Shown here one piece after another: positions 9,737 through 22,339 of a DNA stretch of 53,890 nucleotides; within the stretch, counting starts at the first letter, position 1; each line of letters starts with the position of its first letter. The notes beneath the pieces were generated by a model. The model was given only the letters and a program-made list of their open reading frames with translations, did not search any database and was not told where the DNA came from. Where the stretch lies: assembly GCA_030691385.1 (NCBI GenBank), contig JAUYEI010000025.1, forward strand, positions 1 through 53,890. Reading direction: 5' to 3'. Both the position numbers and the translations under genes were made by a program. This stretch comes from Azonexus sp. Its GTDB lineage: Bacteria > Pseudomonadota > Gammaproteobacteria > Burkholderiales > Rhodocyclaceae.

Positions 9737-10876
9737 ATGTCCACCCTGCTCCCCAAACAATGCATCCTGGTCGTCGATGACAGCCCGGAAAACATCGATC
9801 TGCTCAGCGAAGTGCTGCGTGACGACTATCGAATCCGCATCGCCACCTCGGGCGAGAAGGCGCTCAAGATCGTCTATTCCGACGAGCCGCCCGACCTCAT
9901 CCTGCTCGACATCATGATGCCCGGCCTGAGCGGTCTGGAAATCTGCCGACGCCTCAAATCCAATCCCGACCGCCGACGGATTCCGATCATTTTCGTCACC
10001 GCCATGACCAGCACCGAGGACGAGCAGCGCGGCCTGGAAACCGGCGCCGTCGATTACATCACCAAGCCGATCAGCCCGCCCATCGTCAAGGCCCGGGTGC
10101 GCACCCATCTGGCGCTTTACGACCAGTCGCGCGAACTCGAACGGATGGTCCGCCAGCGCACCCACGAGCTGCTCACGACGCGCCAGCAGATCATCCGCCG
10201 TCTTGGCCGGGCGGCCGAATTCAAGGACAACGAGACCGGCAACCACGTCCTGCGCATGAGCCATTACGCCCGCGTCATCGCCCTCGCCCACGGCCTCGGC
10301 GAAGAGGCGGCCAACATCATCTTCAACACGGCGCCGATGCACGACATCGGCAAGATCGGCATCCCCGACGCCATCCTGCTCAAGCCGGGAAAACTCGATG
10401 CAGCCGAATGGGATGTCATGCACCAGCACCCGATCATGGGCGCCGAAATCATCGGCAAGCACGACAACGAGCTGCTCGAAACCTCGCGCATCATCGCCCT
10501 GACCCACCACGAAAAATGGGATGGCAGCGGCTATCCGCAACAACTCAAGGCCGAGGAGATCCCGCTCGAAGGGCGGATTGTCGCCATCGCCGACGTTTTC
10601 GATGCCCTCGTCTCGGTTCGCCCGTACAAAGGCGCGGTGCCCGTCGAGGAAGCGTTGCAGTATCTTTACGGGCAGTCCGGGCGCCATTTCGACCCGACAC
10701 TGATCGAAGCTTTTCAGCGTGCGCTGCCGGAAATCCTCCGCATCAAGGAAATCTACGCCGACGAACACGGTGCCCTCACCGACCTCGAGTTCCAGATCAA
10801 CGAGATTTTCCACCACAAGGACGATCCCACCGGCTACCCGGGCGTGCTGTCGAGTACCGAAGGCGGCCTTGACTGA
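9737..10876 (+). CDS. Response regulator with HD-GYP domain (predicted c-di-GMP phosphodiesterase)
   Basis: A 379-residue cytoplasmic protein of RpfG type. The receiver domain at about 8-125 has phospho-acceptor Asp58 (LLDIMMPG) and a conserved Lys in YITKP. A short helical linker leads to the HD-GYP domain at about 150-350, with the HD pair His202-Asp203 (MHDIGKIG), His257-His258 and the GYP triplet at 265-267 (HHEKWDGSGYP). HD-GYP enzymes linearise cyclic di-GMP; all the metal-ligand motifs I can recognise are present, so activity is expected. The start lies 25 bases after the hybrid kinase, which argues for co-transcription and phosphotransfer between the two. Confidence 0.93.
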   Translation: MSTLLPKQCILVVDDSPENIDLLSEVLRDDYRIRIATSGEKALKIVYSDEPPDLILLDIMMPGLSGLEICRRLKSNPDRRRIPIIFVTAMTSTEDEQRGLETGAVDYITKPISPPIVKARVRTHLALYDQSRELERMVRQRTHELLTTRQQIIRRLGRAAEFKDNETGNHVLRMSHYARVIALAHGLGEEAANIIFNTAPMHDIGKIGIPDAILLKPGKLDAAEWDVMHQHPIMGAEIIGKHDNELLETSRIIALTHHEKWDGSGYPQQLKAEEIPLEGRIVAIADVFDALVSVRPYKGAVPVEEALQYLYGQSGRHFDPTLIEAFQRALPEILRIKEIYADEHGALTDLEFQINEIFHHKDDPTGYPGVLSSTEGGLD

Positions 10877-10884
10877 GGCGGGAT

Positions 10885-10923
10885 GATTTCAAATTTTGGC
10901 TATTTTTCCGGTTGACCGTCGGA
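10885..10923 (+). repeat. Repeat A, copy 2 (intergenic)
   Basis: GATTTC followed 10-12 bases later by the core TTTTTCCGGTTGACCGTC. It lies between the HD-GYP gene stop (10876) and the sirtuin GTG start (10940) and ends 16 bases before that start. Confidence 0.85.
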
Positions 10924-10939
10924 TTGGGCGGGAAACCCC

Positions 10940-11776
10940 GTGAGTGACCAACAGCAGGCGCGAAACATCGCCCAAGCGGCCAACTGGCTGCGTGAGGCCG
11001 ACGGCCTGCTGATCACCGCCGGCGCCGGCATGGGCATCGACTCAGGGCTGCCCGACTTTCGCGGACCGGGCGGATTCTGGTCCGTCTATCCGGCCCTCGG
11101 CCGGGCCAGGATCGCCTTCGAATCGATCGCCAACCCGGCCGCCTTCGCCACCGACCCACGCCTCGCCTGGGGCTTCTACGGCCATCGCCTGGCCCTCTAC
11201 CGGGGCACCACGCCACACGCCGGCTTCGCCCGGCTCATCGAACTGGCAAAAGACATGGCGCACGGCATCCGCGCCTTGACGAGCAACGTCGACGGCCACT
11301 TCCAGAAAGCCGGTTTCGCCACCAACCAGGTCTGTGAAATCCACGGCTCCATCCATCACCTGCAATGCGCCGCCGGCTGCGGCGAACAGATCTGGCCGGC
11401 CGATGCCTTTCAGCCCGAAATCGATACCGCCAACTGCCGCCTGCTCGGTGAAACACCGCATTGCCCGCACTGTGGCGCCCTGGCCCGCCCCAACATTTTG
11501 ATGTTCGGCGACTGGGCCTGGGTGGAGCGACGCACGACGCTGCAATACCAGCGCCTGCAACAATGGCTGGCCACGGTCGAGCGTCTGGTGTGCATCGAAA
11601 TCGGCGCCGGGACGAACATCCCCACCGTCCGCCATTTTTCCGAAAACTGCGGCGGCCGGCTCATCCGCATCAATCCCGGCGAACCGGAAGTGCCCGACCC
11701 GGCTACCGGCATCGGGCTGGCCATCGGCGGCCTCGACGGCATCAGCCGCCTGCACGCGGCCGTCGCCAGCGCCTGA
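10940..11776 (+). CDS. Sir2-family NAD-dependent protein deacylase
   Basis: A cytoplasmic sirtuin of 278 residues that removes acyl groups from lysines using NAD. The NAD-binding motif GAGMGIDSGLPDFRG lies at 28-42. TSNVDGHF (the usual TQNID) is near 114, the catalytic His135 lies in EIHGS, and there are four zinc cysteines at 143, 147, 175 and 178. The CXXXC spacing of the first pair is a little wider than the common CXXC. It starts at GTG 10940 after GGGCGGGA. It is convergent with dtd; the two stops are 5 bases apart. The substrate cannot be told from the sequence. The name cobB would be possible but the protein is not of the short E. coli type. Confidence 0.88.
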   Translation: MSDQQQARNIAQAANWLREADGLLITAGAGMGIDSGLPDFRGPGGFWSVYPALGRARIAFESIANPAAFATDPRLAWGFYGHRLALYRGTTPHAGFARLIELAKDMAHGIRALTSNVDGHFQKAGFATNQVCEIHGSIHHLQCAAGCGEQIWPADAFQPEIDTANCRLLGETPHCPHCGALARPNILMFGDWAWVERRTTLQYQRLQQWLATVERLVCIEIGAGTNIPTVRHFSENCGGRLIRINPGEPEVPDPATGIGLAIGGLDGISRLHAAVASA

Positions 11777-11781
11777 ACCGC

Positions 11782-12234
11782 CTACTCCGGCGTCTTCGAA
11801 TCGATAGTCAGCGTCACCGGCCCGTCGTTGATCAGGCCGACTTCCATGTCCGCCCCGAACACCCCGGTCGGCACCGGCTTGCCGAGTTCAGCCGACAAGC
11901 TGGCGACAAACTTCTCGAACAGCGGCTGCGACACATCGCCGCGCGCCGCCCGGCTCCACGACGGCCGATTGCCCTTTTTGACCGAGGCATAGAGCGTGAA
12001 TTGCGAAACGGCAAGAATCTCCCCGCCGGCCTCGATAACGCTGCGATTCATCACCCCGTCCGCATCGGCAAACAGGCGCAGGCGAACGATCTTGCCGGCC
12101 ATCCAGGCCAGATCCGCAGCGGTATCGGACTCTTCAAACCCGGCCAGCACGAGCAGGCCCGATTCTATTTTTCCGCAAATTTTCCGGTTGACCGTGACAC
12201 TGGCTTCCTTGACCCGCTGAATGACTACCCGCAT
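11782..12234 (-). CDS. dtd: D-aminoacyl-tRNA deacylase
   Basis: A proofreading enzyme that hydrolyses D-amino acids (and glycine) from mischarged tRNAs. It has 150 residues when started at MRVVIQRV (ATG at 12234), matching the family length of about 145. The frame could open 12 codons earlier, but MRVVIQRV is the conserved beginning. Active-site blocks are SQFTLY at 78-83 and the Gly-cisPro motif NDGPVTL (Gly138-Pro139). Residues 12-25 ([14 protein letters not shown]) are encoded by repeat A copy 3 on the opposite strand. Homologues have the same spacing there, usually SVTVxGExxGxI, so the motif replaces sequence and does not insert. Confidence 0.93.
   Translation of the reverse strand: MRVVIQRVKEASVTVNRKICGKIESGLLVLAGFEESDTAADLAWMAGKIVRLRLFADADGVMNRSVIEAGGEILAVSQFTLYASVKKGNRPSWSRAARGDVSQPLFEKFVASLSAELGKPVPTGVFGADMEVGLINDGPVTLTIDSKTPE
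12161..12199 (+). repeat. Repeat A, copy 3 (inside dtd, antisense)
   Basis: The right half TTTTCCGGTTGACCGTG is perfect; the left half is degenerate but the spacing is kept (39 bases). It lies on the strand opposite to dtd coding and is translated in dtd as part of [10 protein letters not shown]. Confidence 0.75.
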
Positions 12235-12290
12235 GCCGAATTCCTTGTCAAAATGAACCAAGCCCCGCAAAGACCCGCGTCACCGCCTCG

Positions 12291-12512
12291 ATGAACGAAA
12301 TCCTCGGCACCGCACTTTCCCGCCCCATCGTCACCAACGCCATTCGCATTGCGCTCGTCGTCGGCAGCGTACTGAACGTGATCAATCGGGGCGAGGCACT
12401 CCTCTCGTGGTCCGGAATTTCCTGGCATCACGTCGCGCTCAATTTCGTCGTGCCCTATTGCGTCGCCAGCTACAGTGCCGCCAAAAACCAGTTGAATAAT
12501 CGCCGGAATTAA
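12291..12512 (+). CDS. nrtS: NrtS-like small nitrate/nitrite transport protein
   Basis: A 73-residue membrane protein with two hydrophobic segments, at about 16-34 and 46-62. The pattern RIALVVGSVLNVINRG followed by LNFVVPYCVASYSA resembles the NrtS family of short nitrate/nitrite transporters described in cyanobacteria and marine bacteria. The assignment rests on remembered family patterns and is tentative. It starts at ATG 12291, divergent from dtd, and a strong hairpin terminator follows. No other nitrate gene is nearby. Confidence 0.6.
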   Translation: MNEILGTALSRPIVTNAIRIALVVGSVLNVINRGEALLSWSGISWHHVALNFVVPYCVASYSAAKNQLNNRRN

Positions 12513-12542
12513 GCGGCGTTGAAGCAAATCCGGAGATAAAGG

Positions 12543-12569
12543 AAAGGCCCCGAATCGGGGCCTTTCTGT
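12543..12569. terminator. Bidirectional Rho-independent terminator
   Basis: The 10-base stem AAAGGCCCCG / CGGGGCCTTT with a 3-base loop lies between the nrtS-like stop and the convergent gyrB stop. Its A/T-rich flanks suit termination on either strand. Confidence 0.85.
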
Positions 12570-12606
12570 CCTCGGAACAACGAGAGTTTTTCCGGAAAAT
12601 TTTAAA

Positions 12607-16276
<3,670 letters not shown>

Positions 16277-16485
16277 AAATTAAATTCCTAAGTAGACTAT
16301 ATCGGGAACAATTCTGTGAATAACTGAAAAATATTGTTTAATTTCAGATGATTGAATCAGATTTTACGGTCTGCGAAAACGACTGGATTGCCTGTGGGTG
16401 AAATCCGGACAATTTTCCCACAAAGTGGGTAACTCCATATGATCCACAATTGACCCACAGCTTTTCCACAGACTTATCGACAGCC
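16277..16485. other. dnaA-dnaN spacer with DnaA-box-like 9-mers (candidate oriC component)
   Basis: The right half carries five closely spaced 9-mers resembling the DnaA box TTATCCACA: TTTCCCACA 16414-16422, TGATCCACA 16440-16448, TGACCCACA 16451-16459, TTTTCCACA 16462-16470 and TTATCGACA 16474-16482. The left part (about 16316-16370) is AT-rich and could be an unwinding element. In many bacteria the origin lies in this spacer. Confidence 0.65.
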
Positions 16486-17889
16486 TCATCCTTTCAATAC
16501 CTGCAGCAACACATGCAGGTCGTGGTTGAGTTCATTTTCCTTGATGCGCAGGGCATCGATGGTCTTGACGGCATGAATGACCGTCGTGTGATCGCGGCCG
16601 CCAAAGGCATCGCCGATTTCCGGAAAGCTGTGTGACGTCACTTCCCGACACAGCCACATGGCGACCTGACGTGGCCGGGCGATGGCGCGGGTGCGCTTTT
16701 TTGAAAACAGTTCGGCAACTTTCATCTTGTAATAGTCGGCCACCGTCTTCTGAATATTGTCGATGCCGACATTGCGCGCCGAACCGATGACATCCTTGAG
16801 CGCTTCCTTGGTCAGATCCAGCGCGATAGCCCGACCATGGAAAGACGAGTAGGCCAGAACCTTTTTCAGGGCACCTTCCAGTTCGCGCACATTGGAACGC
16901 AAATGCTTGGCGATGAAGAATGGAACTTCATCATCAAGGTGGATACCTTCTGCTTCTGCCTTCTTCTTCAGGATGGCGACGCGCATTTCCAGTTCCGGCG
17001 GCTCGATCTGGACGGTCAGACCCCAGTCGAAGCGAGTGACCAGACGGTCATCGAGCCCGTTAATATCCTTGGGATAGGTATCGCAGGTGATGATGATCTG
17101 CTTGCGCGCTTCAATCAGCGCATTGAACAGGAAGAAAAACTCCTCCTGCGAACGATTCTTGCCGTTAAAGAACTGGACATCGTCGAGCAACAGGACATCG
17201 AGCGAACGATAGGTGCGCTTGAAGGTATCGAATGACTTTTGCTGATAGGCGCGCACGACGTCCGAGTAGTAATCCTCGGCATGAACGTAACGGACGATTT
17301 TTTCCGGGTTTTCGGCGACGATGGCATTGCCGATGGCGTGAATCAGGTGGGTCTTGCCAAGGCCGGCGCCACCGTAGATAAACAGCGGGTTGTAGGCACC
17401 ACCGGGATTATTGGCCACCTGGACGGCTGCAGCACGCGCCAGGTCATTGGCCTTGCCGACCACCAGATTGTCGAAGGTGAAAGACTGAAACAGTCGGGAC
17501 TTCTCGTAATTGCCACTCTTGGCGCGCGGTTTTTCAGGCGCCGCAGCTTTCTTTTCACTGCTTGCCGCTGACTTGCTTGCGGGTTTTTCGTCCGCCTCGC
17601 CACCGGTTTCAACCCGGCTGGCTGTTTTTCCGCCACCGATGACCAGCGCAATGCTGACCGGGCCGGAGAAAAAGCTGCGGCTGTATTCTTCAATGCGCGT
17701 CAGGTAACGGTCACGCACCCACTTCAATATGAAGGTATTCGGCGCAATAAGGCGCAGGCCGTCGTCCAGGGCCGTGGTTTCACCTTCGAGCCGCAAAGGC
17801 CTGATCCAGGTATTGAATTGCTGCGCGGGCAATTCCTGCTCGAAGCGCTGCAAACAGGATTCCCAGAAACCGGCCATTGACGAAAACAC
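16486..17889 (-). CDS. dnaA: Chromosomal replication initiator DnaA
   Basis: AAA+ initiator that binds DnaA boxes and opens the origin. It has 467 residues. Domain I (1-90, WESCLQRFEQELPAQQFNTWI) is followed by a variable linker rich in Ala, Lys and Glu. The AAA+ domain has Walker A GGAGLGKTHL and Walker B LLLDDVQFF. C-terminal domain IV has the DNA-binding helix-turn-helix (RPRQVAMWLCRE) and the signature GDAFGGRDHTTVIHA. The start codon is ATG 17889. It is divergent from rpmH across a 223-base AT-rich spacer. Confidence 0.98.
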   Translation of the reverse strand: MFSSMAGFWESCLQRFEQELPAQQFNTWIRPLRLEGETTALDDGLRLIAPNTFILKWVRDRYLTRIEEYSRSFFSGPVSIALVIGGGKTASRVETGGEADEKPASKSAASSEKKAAAPEKPRAKSGNYEKSRLFQSFTFDNLVVGKANDLARAAAVQVANNPGGAYNPLFIYGGAGLGKTHLIHAIGNAIVAENPEKIVRYVHAEDYYSDVVRAYQQKSFDTFKRTYRSLDVLLLDDVQFFNGKNRSQEEFFFLFNALIEARKQIIITCDTYPKDINGLDDRLVTRFDWGLTVQIEPPELEMRVAILKKKAEAEGIHLDDEVPFFIAKHLRSNVRELEGALKKVLAYSSFHGRAIALDLTKEALKDVIGSARNVGIDNIQKTVADYYKMKVAELFSKKRTRAIARPRQVAMWLCREVTSHSFPEIGDAFGGRDHTTVIHAVKTIDALRIKENELNHDLHVLLQVLKG

Positions 17890-18112
17890 TCCTCCCCGCG
17901 CATTCGATTTTGACCTCGATGGCGGTTATTAGATACTTGATTTAAAAAATGTTTTTTGATTTAGCTGATGACCGGACGGAGACCAGCGAAGCCAAGATTC
18001 TACCCGCCATCCGGGAAGTTATCCACAGCTTTGGAAAATAATTGATCTTGACAAAGCACCTTCAAACAGGGTGTAATCACGCGTTTTTCTTCGCACATCA
18101 AGGGATAACAAC
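17890..18112. promoter_or_regulatory. Divergent dnaA/rpmH promoter region with a perfect DnaA box
   Basis: TTATCCACA at 18019-18027 is a perfect DnaA box. An rpmH promoter can be read as TTGACA at 18048-18053 and TGTAAT at 18072-18077 (18-base spacer). The AT-rich block at about 17930-17970 should hold the dnaA promoter on the minus strand. A DnaA box here would suit autoregulation of dnaA and could also be part of the origin. Confidence 0.65.
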
Positions 18113-18247
18113 ATGAAACGCACGTATCAACCGTCGGTCGTGCGCCGCAAGCGCACCCATGGCTTCCTGGTCCGTATGCGCACCAAGGGTGGCCGTGCAG
18201 TCATTGCTGCTCGCCGCGCCAAGGGTCGCACGCGTCTGGCCGTATAA
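18113..18247 (+). CDS. rpmH: Ribosomal protein bL34
   Basis: A 44-residue, very basic ribosomal protein of the large subunit. The whole sequence fits the family: [18 protein letters not shown] at the start and [11 protein letters not shown] at the end. ATG 18113 follows AGGGATAACAAC. It begins the rpmH-rnpA-yidD-yidC-mnmE cluster. Confidence 0.98.
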   Translation: MKRTYQPSVVRRKRTHGFLVRMRTKGGRAVIAARRAKGRTRLAV

Positions 18248-18264
18248 ACCGGACGTTCGGCGAG

Positions 18265-18633
18265 GTGGAACAAACCTTCGCCCGACGCTATCGCCTGACA
18301 AAAACGGATGAGTTCTCATCCGTTTTTGGTTTCAGGAGGGCAATTCGAGGCAAGCTGCTGATGCTGCATTATCAGCCGCGCCCCGAAGGAAATACCGAAG
18401 CACGGCTGGGTCTTGTCGTCGCCAAAAAACTGCTCAAACGGGCAGTCGACCGCAACAAGGTCAAGCGCGTGGTTCGCGAGCAGTTCCGGCTGCGGTTGGC
18501 AGGCTTGCCGGCTGTCGATCTGGTAGTCAGACTGGCAGCAAAGCCGGCACCGCTCGACGGCAAGTTGCTGGCCGAAGATTTCCTGGCCCTGCTGAATAAA
18601 CTGCAACGGCCTCGGCCGAAGCGGGAAGATTGA
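18265..18633 (+). CDS. rnpA: Ribonuclease P protein component
   Basis: Protein subunit of RNase P, which helps the RNA subunit cleave the 5' leader from pre-tRNA. It has 122 residues. The RNR signature [18 protein letters not shown] lies in the middle and [17 protein letters not shown] is the typical N-terminal start. It starts at GTG 18265, 17 bases after rpmH, and its stop overlaps the yidD start by one base. Confidence 0.94.
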   Translation: MEQTFARRYRLTKTDEFSSVFGFRRAIRGKLLMLHYQPRPEGNTEARLGLVVAKKLLKRAVDRNKVKRVVREQFRLRLAGLPAVDLVVRLAAKPAPLDGKLLAEDFLALLNKLQRPRPKRED

Positions 18634-18842
18634 TGAAGTACCTGTTGATTGCTCTGATTCGCGTCTATCAATACGCGATCAGCCCATTTCTCGGGCGAAG
18701 CTGCCGTCACGTGCCGAGTTGCTCGGCATACATGGTGGAAGCTGTACAGAAATATGGCGCCTTCCGGGGTGGCTGGCTGGGCTTGAAAAGAGTCGGCCGT
18801 TGCCACCCATGGCATCCTGGTGGGTATGATCCCGTACCCTGA
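18633..18842 (+). CDS. yidD: Membrane protein insertion efficiency factor
   Basis: A small membrane-associated protein of 69 residues that aids YidC-dependent insertion. Motifs are [20 protein letters not shown] with its conserved cysteines and [13 protein letters not shown] at the C-terminus. ATG 18633 overlaps the rnpA stop (TGATG). yidC follows after 26 bases. Confidence 0.94.
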   Translation: MKYLLIALIRVYQYAISPFLGRSCRHVPSCSAYMVEAVQKYGAFRGGWLGLKRVGRCHPWHPGGYDPVP

Positions 18843-18868
18843 TTCAAGAATTCTTTTGTAGGTTGTTC

Positions 18869-20515
18869 ATGGATACTCGACGCCTGATACTGGTTATGAT
18901 CTTCACTTTCTCGAGCTTCATGCTCTGGGAAAACTGGCAGAAATACAACCAGCCGAAGCCGGCCACCGATGCGGCGGCAACAACCCCCGCGGGCAGTGCC
19001 GCACCGACCCCGTCTGCTTCGTTGCAGGCCAAGGGATCTCCCGTCGTACCTGCAGTGTCTGCGCCAGTTTCTGCCGCCGAGACTTTCACGGTCACGACTG
19101 ATCTGCTCAAAGTGACCGTTTCCGCCTTGGGCGGCGATGTGGTCGAACTCGAGTTGCTCAGGTACAAGGAACATGACAACAAGGACAAGACTTTTGTCCT
19201 GTTCGACGTCAAGCACAAATATCAGGCACAGGCCGGACTGATCGGCGAAGGTTTGCCGACGCATCGCTCGGTATTCAAGCGTGTCGAAGGTGCCACGACG
19301 CTGGCCGAGGGCGCAAACGAACTGAAACTGCGTCTGGAATCGACGGATCAGAATGGCTTCAAGGTTGCCAAGATTCTGACCTTCACACGTGCTTCCTATC
19401 TGATTGATATCGCCTGGGAAATTACCAACGGTAGCGACAAGGCCATTGCCCCGCACGCCTACTTCCAGTTACAGCGCGACGATGTGGCGCCGGCCGGTGA
19501 AACCGCCATGGTGTCAACCTTTACCGGCCCGGCTGTGTTTACCGACGCGGAGAAGTATCAGAAGATCGATTTCAGCGCAATTGCCGATAACAAGGCCAAA
19601 TTTGCCAAGACGGCCGACAATGGCTGGCTGGCCATGGTCCAGCATTACTTCGTGGCCGCCTGGGTGCCGAAGGAAAAGACCCAGCGCGAGTTCTACATGC
19701 GCAAGGTCGAAGGCAGCAACGTCTTCCAGACGGGCGTCATCATACCGGTCGCCGAAATTGCGCCAGGTGCCAAGGGTGAGGCTTCGGTCAGCCTGTATGC
19801 CGGTCCGCAGGAACAGTCAGCCCTCAAACAGGTAGCCGAAGGACTTGATCTGGTCGTCGACTACGGCTGGCTGACAGTGGTCGCCGCACCCATTTTCTGG
19901 GCGCTGGAAGCAATCCACAAGCTGGTTGGCAACTGGGGCTGGGCGATTGTCATTCTGACCATCATCATCAAGGCCATTTTCTTCCCGTTGTCGGCGGCTT
20001 CGTACCGCTCAATGGCCAAGATGAAGGTCCTGACACCGCGCCTGATGCAGCTCAAAGAGCGTTTCGGCGACGACAAGCAGCGCCTGAACCAGGAAATGAT
20101 GAAGATGTACCAGACCGAGAAGGTCAATCCGCTCGGCGGCTGCCTGCCGATTCTGGTCCAGATTCCGGTCTTCATCGCCCTTTACTGGGTGCTGCTCGGC
20201 GCCGTCGAAATGCGTGATGCGCCGTGGATACTATGGATCAAGGATCTGGCTTCGCCTGACCCCTTCTATATTCTGCCGATCATCATGATGGCCTCGATGT
20301 TTATCCAGACCAAACTCAACCCGACGCCGCCGGACCCGATCCAGGCCAAGGTCATGATGGCCATGCCGCTGATTTTCGGTGTCATGTTCTTCTGGTTCCC
20401 GGCCGGTCTGGTGCTCTACTGGGTGGTCAACAACGTGCTCTCCATTGCCCAGCAATGGCACATAACACGGCTTATCGACGCTGGCAGCAAGCCTGCCAAC
20501 GACGCGAAAGCCTAA
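18869..20515 (+). CDS. yidC: Membrane protein insertase YidC
   Basis: Inner-membrane insertase that works alone or with SecYEG. It has 548 residues. TM1 at the N-terminus (RRLILVMIFTFSSFMLW) is followed by an Ala/Pro-rich stretch and a large periplasmic domain of about 290 residues. The conserved C-terminal core of five TM segments (from about 335) contains NPLGGCLPILVQIPVFIALYWVL and the final GLVLYWVVNN. It starts at ATG 18869; a TTG two codons earlier is less likely. The length is normal. Confidence 0.97.
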   Translation: MDTRRLILVMIFTFSSFMLWENWQKYNQPKPATDAAATTPAGSAAPTPSASLQAKGSPVVPAVSAPVSAAETFTVTTDLLKVTVSALGGDVVELELLRYKEHDNKDKTFVLFDVKHKYQAQAGLIGEGLPTHRSVFKRVEGATTLAEGANELKLRLESTDQNGFKVAKILTFTRASYLIDIAWEITNGSDKAIAPHAYFQLQRDDVAPAGETAMVSTFTGPAVFTDAEKYQKIDFSAIADNKAKFAKTADNGWLAMVQHYFVAAWVPKEKTQREFYMRKVEGSNVFQTGVIIPVAEIAPGAKGEASVSLYAGPQEQSALKQVAEGLDLVVDYGWLTVVAAPIFWALEAIHKLVGNWGWAIVILTIIIKAIFFPLSAASYRSMAKMKVLTPRLMQLKERFGDDKQRLNQEMMKMYQTEKVNPLGGCLPILVQIPVFIALYWVLLGAVEMRDAPWILWIKDLASPDPFYILPIIMMASMFIQTKLNPTPPDPIQAKVMMAMPLIFGVMFFWFPAGLVLYWVVNNVLSIAQQWHITRLIDAGSKPANDAKA

Positions 20516-20518
20516 GGT

Positions 20519-21877
20519 GTGGGTGGTGTGATACCCGCGGACACCATCGCCGCCATCGCTACGGCCCCGGGCCGTGGTGGTGTCGGCGTCATCCGCGTAT
20601 CGGGCAGCAATTTGCTGCCCTTTGCTTTTGCGCTGACCGGCAAGACACCCAAACCGCGTTACGCAACGCTGGCTGACTTCATGGCGGCGGATGGTGCTAC
20701 GGTCGACAGCGGAATATTGCTGTTTTTTCCGAACCCCCAATCGTTTACCGGCGAAGACGTTCTCGAATTACAGGGCCACGGTGGCCCGGTCGTCATGCAG
20801 ATGCTGCTCGCCCGCTGTCTCGATCTCGGGGCAAGGCTGGCCGAACCCGGCGAATTCAGCCGTCGCGCCTTCCTCAACGGCAAGATGGATCTGGCCCAGG
20901 CCGAAGCCGTTGCCGACCTCATTGATGCCGCCACGAGCAACGCTGCCCGCTCCGCCGTCCGTTCGTTGCAGGGCGAATTCTCGCGGGCCATCGGCGAACT
21001 CAACGACGAACTGATCAACCTGCGCATGCTGGTCGAGGCGACGCTCGATTTCCCGGAAGAAGACATCGATTTCCTCAAGGCGGCCAATGCCTTTGGTCGT
21101 CTGGAAACGCTACAACTCAAGCTGGCGCAAATTTTCGACCGCGCCAGCCAGGGCAAGCTGCTCCAATCCGGTCTGCATGTCGTACTGGCCGGGCAGCCCA
21201 ACGTCGGCAAGTCTTCGCTGCTCAACCGGCTGGCTGGCGACGATCTGGCCATTGTCACGCCTATCCCCGGTACCACCCGCGATGCCCTGCGCTCGACCAT
21301 TCAAATCGAAGGTATTCCGCTGCACATTATCGATACCGCCGGCCTTCGCGAGACCGAAGACGAGGTTGAAAAGATAGGGATTGCTCGTAGCTGGCAGGAG
21401 ATTGAGCGGGCCGATGCGGTCCTTCTGCTAGTTGACGCAAGAACCGGCGTCAGCGCTGCCGATCAGGAAATTCTTTCCCGTCTGCCAGAACGCCTGAAGC
21501 GGGTCACCATCTACAACAAGATTGACCTTTCCGGCACCCAGGCTGAACGACACGATGAGTCCGATACCACGGCGATTTCCCTGTCTGCGCGTTCCGGCGA
21601 GGGCTTAGACCTGCTGCGCCAGGAGTTGTTGCGCATTGCCGGGTGGCATCAGGCCGAAGATGTTTTCATCGCCCGTGAGCGCCATCTGCGTGCCTTGTCA
21701 GCTGCACAGGAACATATCGCTGCGGCTCGAAATATTGTGGAAGGCAGTTTTCCCGCTCTCGAACTTTTTGCCGAAGAGCTTCGTCTGACTCAACAATCCC
21801 TCGGTCAGATTACCGGCGAATTCACTGCCGACGACCTGCTGGGTGTGATTTTCAGTCGGTTTTGCATCGGAAAATAA
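20519..21877 (+). CDS. mnmE: tRNA uridine-5-carboxymethylaminomethyl modification GTPase
   Basis: GTPase that with MnmG modifies U34 of certain tRNAs. It has 452 residues. The N-terminal formyl-tetrahydrofolate-binding domain ([20 protein letters not shown]) is followed by helices and a G domain with [21 protein letters not shown] and DTAGLRE. The C-terminal CxGK motif (FCIGK) is intact. It starts at GTG 20519, 3 bases after yidC. In many relatives mnmG, rsmG and parAB come next; here they are absent from the window. Confidence 0.97.
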   Translation: MGGVIPADTIAAIATAPGRGGVGVIRVSGSNLLPFAFALTGKTPKPRYATLADFMAADGATVDSGILLFFPNPQSFTGEDVLELQGHGGPVVMQMLLARCLDLGARLAEPGEFSRRAFLNGKMDLAQAEAVADLIDAATSNAARSAVRSLQGEFSRAIGELNDELINLRMLVEATLDFPEEDIDFLKAANAFGRLETLQLKLAQIFDRASQGKLLQSGLHVVLAGQPNVGKSSLLNRLAGDDLAIVTPIPGTTRDALRSTIQIEGIPLHIIDTAGLRETEDEVEKIGIARSWQEIERADAVLLLVDARTGVSAADQEILSRLPERLKRVTIYNKIDLSGTQAERHDESDTTAISLSARSGEGLDLLRQELLRIAGWHQAEDVFIARERHLRALSAAQEHIAAARNIVEGSFPALELFAEELRLTQQSLGQITGEFTADDLLGVIFSRFCIGK

Positions 21878-21902
21878 CCAACATTCGCTTCATGACTTTC
21901 AA

Positions 21903-22247
21903 ATGAATACTCGTAATGTACTCAACCATTGGAGAATCGTTCACGCGAAAGAGCCGGAAAATGGTCAGTACCTTGCGTGTATTGAAGGCGAAGTAGCAAG
22001 TTCGAACCCCCGCTTTCCGCAAGCGTCGATTATCCGGACTTCATACCTGACAGCTTATGAGATCGACGCGGAGTTGTTTGTCGTAGTCACAGCCCGTCGA
22101 TCCGAATATGTACTGGGTACCCGAGATCCTTTGGAGTTTCTTACCGAAGATTTTCTGAAAAGCATCTTGCCGGAACGAAAACAGGCTCCATCACCTTCCA
22201 CTTTTGACGCTGCAGGTAGTCAGATCGTTGGCTACAGGGAGCTTTGA
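21903..22247 (+). CDS. Hypothetical protein
   Basis: 114 residues, not recognised. No signal peptide or membrane segment is seen; the middle is mixed alpha/beta (TAYEIDAELFVVVTARRSEYVLG). GC content looks lower than in the neighbours, so it may be a late arrival. ATG 21903 lies 25 bases after mnmE and a hairpin terminator follows. The reading frame is closed at both ends by terminator and neighbour, and codon use is credible, but expression is not proven. Confidence 0.6.
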   Translation: MNTRNVLNHWRIVHAKEPENGQYLACIEGEVASSNPRFPQASIIRTSYLTAYEIDAELFVVVTARRSEYVLGTRDPLEFLTEDFLKSILPERKQAPSPSTFDAAGSQIVGYREL

Positions 22248-22295
22248 TCGATATTGGCACCAAAGCGGGCAACAAGAAAAATTGATGAGAAAATC

Positions 22296-22319
22296 AACCC
22301 GGCCTTGCGCCGGGTTTTG
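22296..22319 (+). terminator. Rho-independent terminator
   Basis: Stem AACCCGGC / GCCGGGTT followed by TT. It ends the rpmH to 21903 transcription unit. Confidence 0.8.
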
Positions 22320-22339
22320 CATTTACGGGCCAAAGCGGT

